Program-made: the position numbers and the translations under genes | The notes under the pieces: model-generated | What the model saw: only the letters and a program-made list of their open reading frames with translations | Database searches by the model: none | Told to the model about the DNA's origin: nothing | Shown: positions 27,059 to 32,302 of the stretch, piece by piece | How the letters are laid out: every line of letters begins with the position of its first letter | Position numbering within the stretch: position 1 is the first letter of the stretch | Source of the DNA: a virus | Virus record (IMG/VR): IMGVR_UViG_3300032516_000059 | Coordinates: 1 to 42,968 of that record | Direction: 5' to 3' (one strand) | Length of the DNA: 42,968 nt

Positions 27059-27075
27059 CGGTAGGCCTCCTTCTG

Positions 27076-27115
27076 GTCAATGTGTCAAATGCGTCAATGT
27101 GTCAAATGCGTCAAT
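27076..27115. repeat. Tandem 17-bp repeat with five TTGAC boxes
   Basis: GTCAATGTGTCAAATGC occurs twice exactly (27076-27092, 27093-27109) followed by GTCAATC. Read on the minus strand it gives five TTGAC words 8-9 bases apart, just upstream of the ribosome site of the 26693-27058 gene. It looks like a cluster of protein-binding sites; no matching -10 box is at the right distance. Confidence 0.6.
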
Positions 27116-27119
27116 CTGG

Positions 27120-27518
27120 TTATGCCTTCTTCCTGCTTCCCCAGCCGGCTTTCCAGCGCTCCTGGGCTGCCTGCTGAATCACGGTTATCTCCTGGGGGCT
27201 GATGCTGTCTGCCAGGACCTTGGCCAGCTCTTCCTTGGTTAGTATCCTGAAATACTTGATGCCTCTCTTCTGCGCCTCTGTCATGAGGGCTGCCCGGGTG
27301 CCTTGTTTGGTGGTTTTGACCTGGGCATCTATGCCTAAGCCTGTATCAATCGCCTCACCTGGGGTCTCTGCTGGCGTAACTTTAGGTGCCTCAAGGGCTT
27401 TCAGTGCCTTCTTGTCCTTAATTACCTTCTTTACCTTGGCTTCCTGTTTAGCCCTGCGGCCCGGCTTTCCCTTGTAGTACTTGTCGTGGAGTTCGCTGAT
27501 CTTCTGTTTCGCAGTCAT
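27120..27518 (-). CDS. Basic protein with SAP/Rho-N-like C-terminal motif
   Basis: Start chosen at ATG 27518 (132 aa) because AAAGGAAG lies six bases upstream and it overlaps the previous stop; an 18-residue longer frame has no ribosome site. The N-terminal half is Lys/Ala-rich. Residues ~78-110 (RAALMTEAQKRGIKYF then TKEELAKVLAD) resemble a SAP or Rho N-terminal helix-extended-helix nucleic-acid-binding motif. Function unknown; a DNA-binding accessory of packaging is one guess from its neighbours. Confidence 0.55.
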   Translation of the reverse strand: MTAKQKISELHDKYYKGKPGRRAKQEAKVKKVIKDKKALKALEAPKVTPAETPGEAIDTGLGIDAQVKTTKQGTRAALMTEAQKRGIKYFRILTKEELAKVLADSISPQEITVIQQAAQERWKAGWGSRKKA

Positions 27519-27667
27519 GTCTTCTTCCTTTCTTTGGTTAGGGCGCGTATCCTGACGCCCGGTTTTAGCCATTGCCTCTTGACTCGTTCCTTACCCTTGT
27601 AGTTGTAGTAGTGGTCTACGACTACCGCCTCTCCTGCTGGGTTGAAGCCTATGCCTATGCCTCCCAT
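27515..27667 (-). CDS. 50-aa basic protein, unknown
   Basis: Start taken at ATG 27667, which follows AAAGGAGG by four bases; the frame runs to a TGA at 27515 overlapping the next ATG. The protein has a Gly-rich N terminus (MGGIGIGFNPAG), a VVVDHYYNYKGK segment and a basic tail. It overlaps the end of the HNH gene by 13 bases. No recognisable family. Confidence 0.5.
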   Translation of the reverse strand: MGGIGIGFNPAGEAVVVDHYYNYKGKERVKRQWLKPGVRIRALTKERKKT

Positions 27668-27948
27668 GCTCCCTCCTTTAGTCTTTGTTGCTTTTGGTAA
27701 AAATGCTTGTTCCATCCCATTGGCCTAAAACTGGCTCGATGAATCTCTTTGTGGCAGGGGTGGCATAAATAAAGCAGGTTCCCTGGTTGGTTGTTAGTTT
27801 CATTGTAATCTAAGTGGTGTATTACCATCCGGCGTGGCCTCTCATCGTATTCTGCGCATCGATAACACCTCCTTCCTGCGCGGTTTATCACGCTTTCCCT
27901 TATTTTTTCAGGTACTCTTTTCTGTTCGTAAGTTCCTGTCATTGTCAT
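27655..27948 (-). CDS. HNH endonuclease
   Basis: A 97-residue protein. After a basic N-terminal stretch come a Cys pair (RCYRCAEY), the catalytic MVIHHLDYNETNNQPGNL and a second zinc knuckle with LCHPCHKEIH. This is the compact zinc-containing HNH type found beside terminase genes. Such enzymes often nick or cut DNA during packaging at cos sites, a link supported here by the gene lying ~1.5 kb upstream of terS. Start at ATG 27948 behind GGAGG; an in-frame TTG 15 bases earlier is less likely. Confidence 0.8.
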   Translation of the reverse strand: MTMTGTYEQKRVPEKIRESVINRAGRRCYRCAEYDERPRRMVIHHLDYNETNNQPGNLLYLCHPCHKEIHRASFRPMGWNKHFYQKQQRLKEGAWEA

Positions 27949-27969
27949 TACAAATTCCTCCAAAATTTT

Positions 27970-28116
27970 TTAGCTCTTTCCGAATTTCCTGAATAGCCAA
28001 AGTATAAAAGCTGATACACTGTCAAATCCCTGGCTCTTAGCTTTAGCCTCAATTTCCTGCTTTTCCGTCGGCGTTATTCTTATCTGCAGGTATTCTTTTT
28101 TAGGTTCTCTGTCCAT
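27970..28116 (-). CDS. Ribbon-helix-helix regulator (48 aa)
   Basis: The frame from ATG 28116 encodes MDREPKKEYLQIRITPTEKQ..., then ...AKSQGFDSVSAFILWLFRKFGKS. The strand YLQIRITP, helix EKQEIEAKAKSQG and helix SVSAFILWLFRKF form the classic RHH/Arc-CopG fold, which binds DNA as a dimer. There is no Shine-Dalgarno; a near-consensus promoter ends six bases before the ATG, so the message is probably leaderless and the protein may repress its own promoter. The HNH gene follows after 21 bases. Confidence 0.75.
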   Translation of the reverse strand: MDREPKKEYLQIRITPTEKQEIEAKAKSQGFDSVSAFILWLFRKFGKS

Positions 28117-28122
28117 AGTTAA

Positions 28123-28151
28123 AGCATATCACATTGTATTAGCGTTGTCAA
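28123..28151 (-). promoter_or_regulatory. Promoter of the RHH regulator
   Basis: TTGACA (28146-28151), a 17-base spacer and TATGCT (28123-28128) give a good sigma70-type promoter on the minus strand. The expected start of transcription falls at or next to the ATG at 28116. The small palindrome ACATTGT in the spacer is a possible operator core. Confidence 0.75.
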
Positions 28152-28175
28152 GTCTTTTTTTGCTTATTTTTGGTG

Positions 28176-28209
28176 GGCTGGCCGCTCCGTGTTTGTGGTT
28201 AAGCCAGCC
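28176..28209. repeat. Inverted repeat in decayed region
   Basis: GGCTGGC (28176-28182) and GCCAGCC (28203-28209) can pair around a 20-base loop. No U-tract follows on the minus strand. It lies between the RHH promoter and a chain of tiny ORFs and has no clear role. Confidence 0.4.
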
Positions 28210-28263
28210 TATCGGTCATTGGCTCCACTTTGGGTTCGCTAACAAGTCCCCGATGCGCTTCAC
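28199..28263 (-). pseudogene. Tiny overlapping ORF remnants
   Basis: Two very short frames overlap stop-to-start here: a GTG-started 15-residue frame (VKRIGDLLANPKWSQ, 28216-28263) and a six-residue frame from ATG 28219. The stop/start overlaps copy those of real phage operons but the peptides are too short to be convincing. I read them as leftovers of a deleted gene, part of a decayed stretch up to 28514. Confidence 0.3.
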
Positions 28264-28424
28264 CTGGTGCTCCCTGCTACGCCGTAGCCGGCGCGCTTGC
28301 CTTTTTTGATCTGGCGGTCCTGGCCGCGCTGGTATTACTCTTTATGTTTAGGGTTGCAGAATAGTTCGCCTGGTTTGCAGGGGAGGCCGCACTTCCAGCA
28401 GAAGCCGGTAGGCTCAAGGCTCAT
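28260..28424 (-). pseudogene. Zinc-ribbon peptide gene interrupted by an in-frame TAA
   Basis: From ATG 28424 the frame encodes 29 residues, MSLEPTGFCWKCGLPCK then ELFCNPKHKE, and stops at TAA (28335-28337). Two CxxC-type pairs suggest a zinc ribbon. The same frame continues past the TAA for 24 codons (YQRGQDRQIKKGKRAGYG, then VAGSTR) to a TGA, giving a plausible 53-residue ribbon with a basic tail if the TAA were GAA. So it is either a 29-residue metal-binding peptide or a gene broken by a single nonsense change. No strong ribosome site is visible. An 18-codon frame (28421-28477, behind GGAG) ends in an ATGA overlap with its start. Confidence 0.45.
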
Positions 28425-28448
28425 TTTGTCTCTTGCTTTTCTGGGGTT

Positions 28449-28514
28449 TTAGTGTCTGTTGCTTTTATCGCTCTCATTATCTCCGATGCCTGAGAATATG
28501 TCAAGGTGATTCAT
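28449..28514 (-). pseudogene. Truncated start of a cytosine-C5 DNA methyltransferase
   Basis: The 21-residue frame from ATG 28514 reads MNHLDIFSGIGDNESDKSNRH. Its first eleven residues match the universal motif I opening of Dcm-type methyltransferases (LDLFSGIGG), found at the very N terminus of that family. After SGIG the match is lost and a stop follows, with none of the later motifs (PC, ENV, QRR) nearby. It starts inside the end of the 28501-28731 gene, the usual operon overlap. Best read as the stub of a deleted methyltransferase gene; the match is short. Confidence 0.5.
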
Positions 28515-28731
28515 TGAGGCATCCTGGCCTGGGGCCGAGTATATGCACTATCATCTCCGCCTCGCATACTGTGAGTTCGTTGAAGGGCTTGCCGTAATAG
28601 GCTTTTGTGTAGTCATCTGCCGAGCCTATGAAGCCGGTGTCCATGATCACGGAGCAGACCTCAGCCATCAGTTTGGTTGAGAGCTGAGAGGGCTTTTCCT
28701 CTTGCTTAGCTTTCGCTTTTTCCTTGGTCAT
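28501..28731 (-). CDS. Small protein, unknown
   Basis: A 76-residue protein with a Lys/Glu-rich start (MTKEKAKAKQEE) and a more ordered body (MAEVCSVIMDTGFIGSADDYTKAYYGKPF, seen in two parts, then ELTVCEAEMIVHIL). No family recognised. Its start overlaps the end of the deoxyribosyltransferase-like gene by 26 bases. Confidence 0.5.
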   Translation of the reverse strand: MTKEKAKAKQEEKPSQLSTKLMAEVCSVIMDTGFIGSADDYTKAYYGKPFNELTVCEAEMIVHILGPRPGCLNESP

Positions 28732-29044
28732 AGTCTTGGAGCTCCTTTATGGCGTAGAATACCGGGATGCTGTGTTCCTTGGCGTATTCTACCTCTTTGT
28801 CTGCCCCTGGGCTTTCTCCGCCTATGCGCAACAAGGCATCGCAACGGGCTAAGATCTCGAGGTCATATGCATACCAGAACTCCGGCGGATGCGGTTGTAG
28901 GAGGTGCCAGAGCAGGTTCAGGTGTGGTATCACTGGAGTGAATCCTAAGTCTACCAGGGCCTGCGCTGTCCATATGGCGAAGCCGGTGTTGGCCACGGGG
29001 TCTGGGTTGGTGTAGGGTGCGGCTATGTAGATTAGCTTTTTCAA
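28706..29044 (-). CDS. DUF4406/nucleoside 2-deoxyribosyltransferase-like protein
   Basis: A 112-residue Rossmann-like protein: LIYIAAPYTNPDPVANT at the N terminus, ALVDLGFTPVIPHLNLLW, EFWYAYDLEIL, CDALLRIGGESPGADKEVEYA and GIPV-like SIPVFY. This is the DUF4406 pattern, related to nucleoside 2-deoxyribosyltransferases that exchange or cut the N-glycosidic bond of deoxynucleosides. The Asp/Glu pair in GADKEVEYA would be the catalytic region. Likely role: nucleotide salvage or nucleotide-signal metabolism in the infected cell. It overlaps the GroES-like gene by four bases. Confidence 0.7.
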   Translation of the reverse strand: MKKLIYIAAPYTNPDPVANTGFAIWTAQALVDLGFTPVIPHLNLLWHLLQPHPPEFWYAYDLEILARCDALLRIGGESPGADKEVEYAKEHSIPVFYAIKELQDYDQGKSES

Positions 29045-29358
29045 TGCGGCAGCCTCCTGGCTTCCGGCACCGGGCTTATCTTGCGCAGTGGAGCTACTAT
29101 TACCCGGACGGCGCCCTCGGTAAATACCATATAGTCTTGGTGATTATAGGCAAAGGATATCGATGAGCTGGGGTCGAAGACCACCATGTCTCCGGCTTTT
29201 ACGTTCAGGCAGTCTGGCCCTGCGAAGAGCACTACCAGCTCCAGCATTGGGATCGCCCTGGGGTCCTGGTTCTCCGGGCGTAGTATCACGGATTTTTTGC
29301 TCTCGTCTCTTTTTACTATCACGTAGTCGAATATCGGCATCAGTACTTCCTCTTTCAT
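29041..29358 (-). CDS. GroES-fold (Cpn10-like) small protein
   Basis: A 105-residue protein with the Cpn10 beta-barrel outline: a first strand DYVIVKRDE, a mobile-loop-like polar stretch (KKSVILRPENQDPRAIP), strand LVVLFAGPDC then NVKAGDMVVFDPSSS, and closing strand FTEGAVRVIVAP. Phage GroES relatives (T4 gp31 type) modify host GroEL for capsid folding, but this one is too divergent to claim that. Both ATGs (29358 and 29340) have Shine-Dalgarno sequences; I keep the first. Confidence 0.55.
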   Translation of the reverse strand: MKEEVLMPIFDYVIVKRDESKKSVILRPENQDPRAIPMLELVVLFAGPDCLNVKAGDMVVFDPSSSISFAYNHQDYMVFTEGAVRVIVAPLRKISPVPEARRLPH

Positions 29359-29359
29359 T

Positions 29360-29473
29360 TTACTGCCTCCCTTTCTTTTTGAAGAACCCTCTGAATAATC
29401 CCTTGAGCCCTTTTGGCTCTTGCTGGGGTGGTTGTTGCTTCTGTGTCATCCTGGGCTTACTTTGCAGCTTCAT
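29360..29473 (-). CDS. 37-aa basic peptide
   Basis: From ATG 29473 the frame encodes MKLQSKPRMTQKQQPPQQEP, then a basic Phe-containing end (LFRGFFKKKG). A GGAGGAAGATAGGAG run precedes the start and the stop sits one base before the GroES-like ATG, so it is arranged like a real operon member. The C-terminal amphipathic, basic part could contact membrane or nucleic acid. No known family. Confidence 0.45.
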   Translation of the reverse strand: MKLQSKPRMTQKQQPPQQEPKGLKGLFRGFFKKKGRQ

Positions 29474-29493
29474 CTCTCCTATCTTCCTCCTTT

Positions 29494-30096
29494 TTATATT
29501 GCATTAGATTCGACAACCGCTATCTTCTTCTTTCTACCGCCTCTTGCACCGTAATATCTGGCTGAATAACAGGTCAAAATCTTCATAATATCTTCGGCTA
29601 ATTCTTCCTCATATTTACGCTCTTTGGTGTCCATAATCTCAACTTTAACGCCTAAGTTTCTAAAGATAGAATCAAGATATTCATAGCCGAATCTTGCTAT
29701 GCGGTCTTTGTATTCAATCAAAACTCTCTCTACTTTTCCTTGAAATGCAAGGTTAAGTAATTTATGCAGACCTTTTCTTTTCTCATTTATCCCGCTGGCT
29801 ATTTCATCAATGACCATGTATTTATAGCTCTGGGTTTCGGCGTGTTTCGTTAGTCTATCTTTTTGTCGCTGGAGATTTTCTTTCTGTTTTGCAGTTGAAC
29901 ATCTGGCATAAACAACGGTTAGTTTTTCTGGCTTCACTGCGAGCCTGCCAGTGAACGAATCTAAATCTTCTTGCATAAAACGCCTATGCCCGCCAGTGGT
30001 TTTGAAAGATTTAATCTTCCCATTATTGGCAAGCGTCTTGATTGTGTTTATGCTTACGCCGATATACTTACTTGCTTCTGTTGATTTTAATATCAT
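29494..30096 (-). CDS. tnpA: IS607-family serine recombinase (TnpA)
   Basis: A 200-residue protein with the IS607 order: an N-terminal MerR-type HTH (STEASKYIGVSINTIKTLANNGKI, TTGGHRRF), then a serine-recombinase domain with catalytic Ser in VVYARCSTAKQKENLQRQ, IASGINEKRKGLHKLL, EYKDRIARFGYEYL and a C-terminal YYGARGGRKKK. All family segments are present, so it is probably intact. IS607 TnpA integrates DNA between GG dinucleotides without target duplication. No TnpB/IscB partner is found anywhere in the window, which is unusual. No good Shine-Dalgarno; the start lies within the preceding gene. The surrounding AT-rich stretch may be its cargo. Confidence 0.9.
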   Translation of the reverse strand: MILKSTEASKYIGVSINTIKTLANNGKIKSFKTTGGHRRFMQEDLDSFTGRLAVKPEKLTVVYARCSTAKQKENLQRQKDRLTKHAETQSYKYMVIDEIASGINEKRKGLHKLLNLAFQGKVERVLIEYKDRIARFGYEYLDSIFRNLGVKVEIMDTKERKYEEELAEDIMKILTCYSARYYGARGGRKKKIAVVESNAI

Positions 30097-30268
30097 AATT
30101 ACATAATTCTTTTAAAGCATTTTCATAGTTTTCTTTTACAACATTCAAATAATCTTCTTTTTCGTGGATTGGACAAGGCAACCAACCTTTCATGTTTCCA
30201 CCAAGCCTTGCTTGTTTTGCATAATGTTTAGCGTTTATATAACACCTACATTTTTTTGTTTTACTCAA
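30068..30268 (-). CDS. Cys-rich small protein, unknown
   Basis: A 66-residue protein started by TTG at 30268, with AAGGAG seven bases upstream. It has CRC near residue 7, a Lys/Ala/Arg helix and CPIHEKEDYL at ~32, together a possible Cys/His metal site, then a charged helix. It overlaps the serine recombinase start by 29 bases. AT-rich like the rest of the island. Unknown function. Confidence 0.5.
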   Translation of the reverse strand: MSKTKKCRCYINAKHYAKQARLGGNMKGWLPCPIHEKEDYLNVVKENYENALKELCNYDIKINRSK

Positions 30269-30350
30269 GTTATTTCTCCTTCGCTTTTGCTGGTCTAAAT
30301 TTCATGCACGAACAATATTTTTGAATATCTGTAGGCGTCCTAAATTGTGA

Positions 30351-30390
30351 ATAAAAACAACCAAAATCTGATTGAAATAGTTGTTTTTAT
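30351..30390 (-). terminator. AT-rich hairpin at the 3' end of the 30387-30587 gene
   Basis: ATAAAAACAAC (30351-30361) pairs with GTTGTTTTTAT (30380-30390), an 11-base stem with an 18-base loop. It begins at the stop codon and on the minus strand ends with a T-rich arm. It may be a weak terminator. The ~80 bases up to 30268 hold no convincing gene. Confidence 0.4.
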
Positions 30391-30587
30391 CTTTCTGAGT
30401 TTATCCATTCTTCTTCTCCTATAAGTGCTGTATTAAAATCATTATATGATATTTCATTACCTACACTATTCTTACCCATAGTTGTAGAAAATAAAAAAGT
30501 TCTTTTTGCAATTATTTTGTTATTACCAATTTCCACTATTTTGCTTTTTCTATCACTATTTGTTAATTCTATTACACGGTTCTTCAT
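30387..30587 (-). CDS. Small protein of the AT-rich island, unknown
   Basis: A 66-residue protein (MKNRVIELTNSDRKSKIVEIG..., ...NDFNTALIGEEEWINSER) with AAGGAG five bases before its ATG and a four-base overlap with the preceding gene. Beta-strand-like alternation in the first 35 residues; no recognised family. Confidence 0.5.
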   Translation of the reverse strand: MKNRVIELTNSDRKSKIVEIGNNKIIAKRTFLFSTTMGKNSVGNEISYNDFNTALIGEEEWINSER

Positions 30588-30787
30588 TTCTTCTCCTTGT
30601 CAATCACGGAGGGCTCCGTGATTTGTTCTTTCTTCATTTTCTGTATCTCCCCAAGCAAAAACTTCTCATTCTCATTCATCAACTCTTGCAATTCAGAAAC
30701 GGTCATCTCCTCATCTAACGGCTCGAAGAAATAAACCCGCTCTCCCTCGGTTTCAAAGTATGTTTTTGTTACTTTCGTTATCTTCAT
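30584..30787 (-). CDS. Small acidic protein of the AT-rich island, unknown
   Basis: Start taken at ATG 30787 because GGAGG lies seven bases upstream; an ATG six bases earlier (30793) is too close to GGAGG but fits a leaderless start from the promoter at 30800-30828. The protein has a beta-like start (MKITKVTKTYFETEGERVYFF, in parts) and an acidic helix (SELQELMNENEKFLLGEIQKM). Unknown function. Confidence 0.5.
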   Translation of the reverse strand: MKITKVTKTYFETEGERVYFFEPLDEEMTVSELQELMNENEKFLLGEIQKMKKEQITEPSVIDKEKK

Positions 30788-30799
30788 TTCCATGCCTCC

Positions 30800-30828
30800 A
30801 ATTTACCATTTTTAGTCTAAAAAGTCAA
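30800..30828 (-). promoter_or_regulatory. Promoter inside the AT-rich island
   Basis: TTGACT (30823-30828), a 17-base spacer and TAAATT (30800-30805) form a sigma70-like promoter on the minus strand, six bases before GGAGGC-ATG spacing ends at ATG 30793. The spacer carries TTTTTAG-TC-TAAAAA, a short inverted repeat. It would drive the three small genes and tnpA. Confidence 0.55.
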
Positions 30829-30878
30829 GCTAATTTAATCGTATTTATACGGTTTTGGCGTGATTATGTTAGCAGTTA

Positions 30879-31433
30879 CTAACCTCCTTCTTGGCTGGGT
30901 GGGGTTAACCTATTTTTTCCCCTTCTGCAAATTTCATCAAAAGCGTCAAAGATAATCTCAAGCCAGGGATTTAATTTTTTAATTAAAGGTATAAACTCAT
31001 AATCCCTGCCTTTTGGCAAATTGTCGTAAGCATAAACCATATAGCGTTCTTCACACTCATCTACTTGGTTTAATAAATCTTTTAAATATTCCTTTTCGTC
31101 CTCATCTAATTCTTCTTCTTTTCCTGCAAGTCTTTCTTCAATTTCTTTTCTTGTTCTTTCTGGGTCATAGTCGCTTGGTTTTTGTGTTGACGCCATTCTT
31201 AACTTCTCGCACCAATAACTATCACTTACAAATCCTTCCGCAGAAGGATGAAATTCTCGGCAGAATATCCAATTACCATAATCACCAGTAATTGCCAATA
31301 TTCCTTGTGTATTGATAAATTTAATTGAACCACAAACTGTATTGGGTTTAGCGAATATATGAATTAAAACCTCTGGGGTATCTATTATCTTTAATTCGTG
31401 TTTATCAAAATTTACATCCGTTCTCTTTGTCAT
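30879..31433 (-). CDS. 184-aa acidic protein, unknown
   Basis: No family recognised. Segments: a beta-rich N-terminal half (LKIIDTPEVLIHIFAKPN, GSIKFINTQGILAITGDYGNW, ICREFHPSAEGFVSDSYWCEKL in part), a strongly acidic central helix (EERLAGKEEELDEDEKEYLKD in part) and a C-terminal globular part with WLEIIFDAFDEICRRGKN. It is the largest non-mobile gene of the AT-rich island. Start behind AGGAGGGGGAGG. The gap 30794-30878 after it carries only the promoter and small palindromes. Confidence 0.5.
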   Translation of the reverse strand: MTKRTDVNFDKHELKIIDTPEVLIHIFAKPNTVCGSIKFINTQGILAITGDYGNWIFCREFHPSAEGFVSDSYWCEKLRMASTQKPSDYDPERTRKEIEERLAGKEEELDEDEKEYLKDLLNQVDECEERYMVYAYDNLPKGRDYEFIPLIKKLNPWLEIIFDAFDEICRRGKNRLTPPSQEGG

Positions 31434-31447
31434 CCTCCCCCTCCTAT

Positions 31448-31681
31448 TTAGCCCTGCAAAGGTTTATAGCAACACCAATCACCTAACTTCGCCCCACAGT
31501 CACAATTTTTTCCACATCCAGCAAATGACCAAAGATAAACTTCAATTTCATCTTTACAAAAAGGACAAACAACGGTTTTAGTTGACCTACCAAATTCACT
31601 TCTCCCTTGATATGCAGGTAAACTTGCTCTAATTTCACATTTTACTCGCTTACCCTTTATTAAGATTTCTCTTGTTTCCAT
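31448..31681 (-). CDS. Zinc-finger-like small protein
   Basis: Start chosen at ATG 31681 (77 residues): AGGAG lies seven bases upstream; an adjacent ATG at 31684 and a longer frame are possible. After a strand ILIKGKRVKCEI come CPFCKDEIEV and later CGKNCDCGAKLGDWCC, giving two Cys clusters typical of a zinc ribbon. Function unknown. Low GC like its neighbours. Confidence 0.55.
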   Translation of the reverse strand: METREILIKGKRVKCEIRASLPAYQGRSEFGRSTKTVVCPFCKDEIEVYLWSFAGCGKNCDCGAKLGDWCCYKPLQG

Positions 31682-31709
31682 CATCCTTCTCCTTTTAGCC
31701 CTACCTAAC

Positions 31710-31937
31710 CTAACCATACCTATTATTTAGTTTTTTTTCAAAGTCTTTTAGCTTGCGGTCTATCTCATCAGAGCTTGGTTTCATTAGGATCAGTAATAAT
31801 ACAAAGCAGGTTATCGCTCCTATTGTCACTACCATGCCAGTGTTCTCTGTGCAGTGGTAGATGATGCTGACCAGGGCTCTGTCTGCCAGTGCTTCCCACC
31901 AGATATCCCAACCGTTCAAAAAATCCGCTATCATCAT
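31710..31937 (-). CDS. Single-span membrane protein (75 aa)
   Basis: Start taken at ATG 31937, which overlaps the TGA of the nuclease gene (ATGA) behind AAAGGAG; a longer frame has no ribosome site. The protein has a polar/aromatic N terminus (DFLNGWDIWWEAL), one hydrophobic span (MVVTIGAITCFVLLLILM) and a charged, helical tail (DEIDRKLKDFEKKLNNRYG). Size and layout would fit a small holin, antiholin or membrane anchor; nothing decides between them. Confidence 0.5.
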   Translation of the reverse strand: MMIADFLNGWDIWWEALADRALVSIIYHCTENTGMVVTIGAITCFVLLLILMKPSSDEIDRKLKDFEKKLNNRYG

Positions 31938-32302
31938 GCCACTCCTTTCAAGTATTTCTCTGTCTCTTCCTCCAGGAATTTCCTGGCCTCCCAGAAATCC
32001 AGCTTGCCTGGTATTATGATTGCGTAGTATCCCCTGGCCAGGAGGTCGTCTCGCCATTGTTTTTGTTCCGGGCTGGGGTATGTCTTCACTTTTAGTTCTA
32101 CAAACATGCCGTGGTATTTGCCTCTGGGTTCTAAGATAGCTATGTCAGGAAAGCCTGCCTTGTAGCCAGCGCGTTTCATGCGAATTGCGGCCATCTTGTT
32201 TGGGGTATGCATGCCTCCGCTCGAAGCGCAGAACAACACTCCTCGGCTGTATAGGTAAAACGTGTATTGCTCTTGGAGGGTTTGTTCGAGTTGCTTACTC
32301 AC
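31934..32302 (-). CDS. VRR-NUC nuclease
   Basis: A 122-residue PD-(D/E)XK enzyme of the VRR-NUC type: an N-terminal helix (LEQTLQEQYTFYL), GMHTPNKMAAIRMKRAGYKAGFPDI with the key Asp, EPRGKYHGMFVELK with the catalytic E-x-K, then SPEQKQWRDDLLARGYYAIII. Phage members resolve branched DNA or act with recombination systems. It overlaps the replication gene by four bases and follows SSB and RecT, so a role in DNA processing fits. Confidence 0.85.
   Translation of the reverse strand: MSKQLEQTLQEQYTFYLYSRGVLFCASSGGMHTPNKMAAIRMKRAGYKAGFPDIAILEPRGKYHGMFVELKVKTYPSPEQKQWRDDLLARGYYAIIIPGKLDFWEARKFLEEETEKYLKGVA

Noticed and set aside
27083-27105. TTGACA words in the 17-bp repeats as promoters
   Set aside because: No -10-like hexamer is present 16-18 bases downstream of either copy.
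28120-28334. tRNA or other structural RNA gene in the gap between RHH and zinc-ribbon genes
   Set aside because: No cloverleaf or conserved T-loop could be built; only one simple inverted repeat is present.
28335-28337. Reassigned stop codon (alternative genetic code)
   Set aside because: TAA, TAG and TGA all end well-defined genes elsewhere in the window, and no suppressor tRNA gene is seen.
29494-30096. Serine recombinase as the phage integrase for lysogeny
   Set aside because: It is the short IS607 type with an N-terminal MerR-like domain, not a large serine integrase; no attP-like site or CI-like repressor is found.
30269-30389. In-frame continuation of ~38 codons after the TAA of the 30387-30587 gene
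   Set aside because: The extension has no recognisable domain apart from one CxC, and an open run of this length is not rare enough by chance; no recoding signal is visible.
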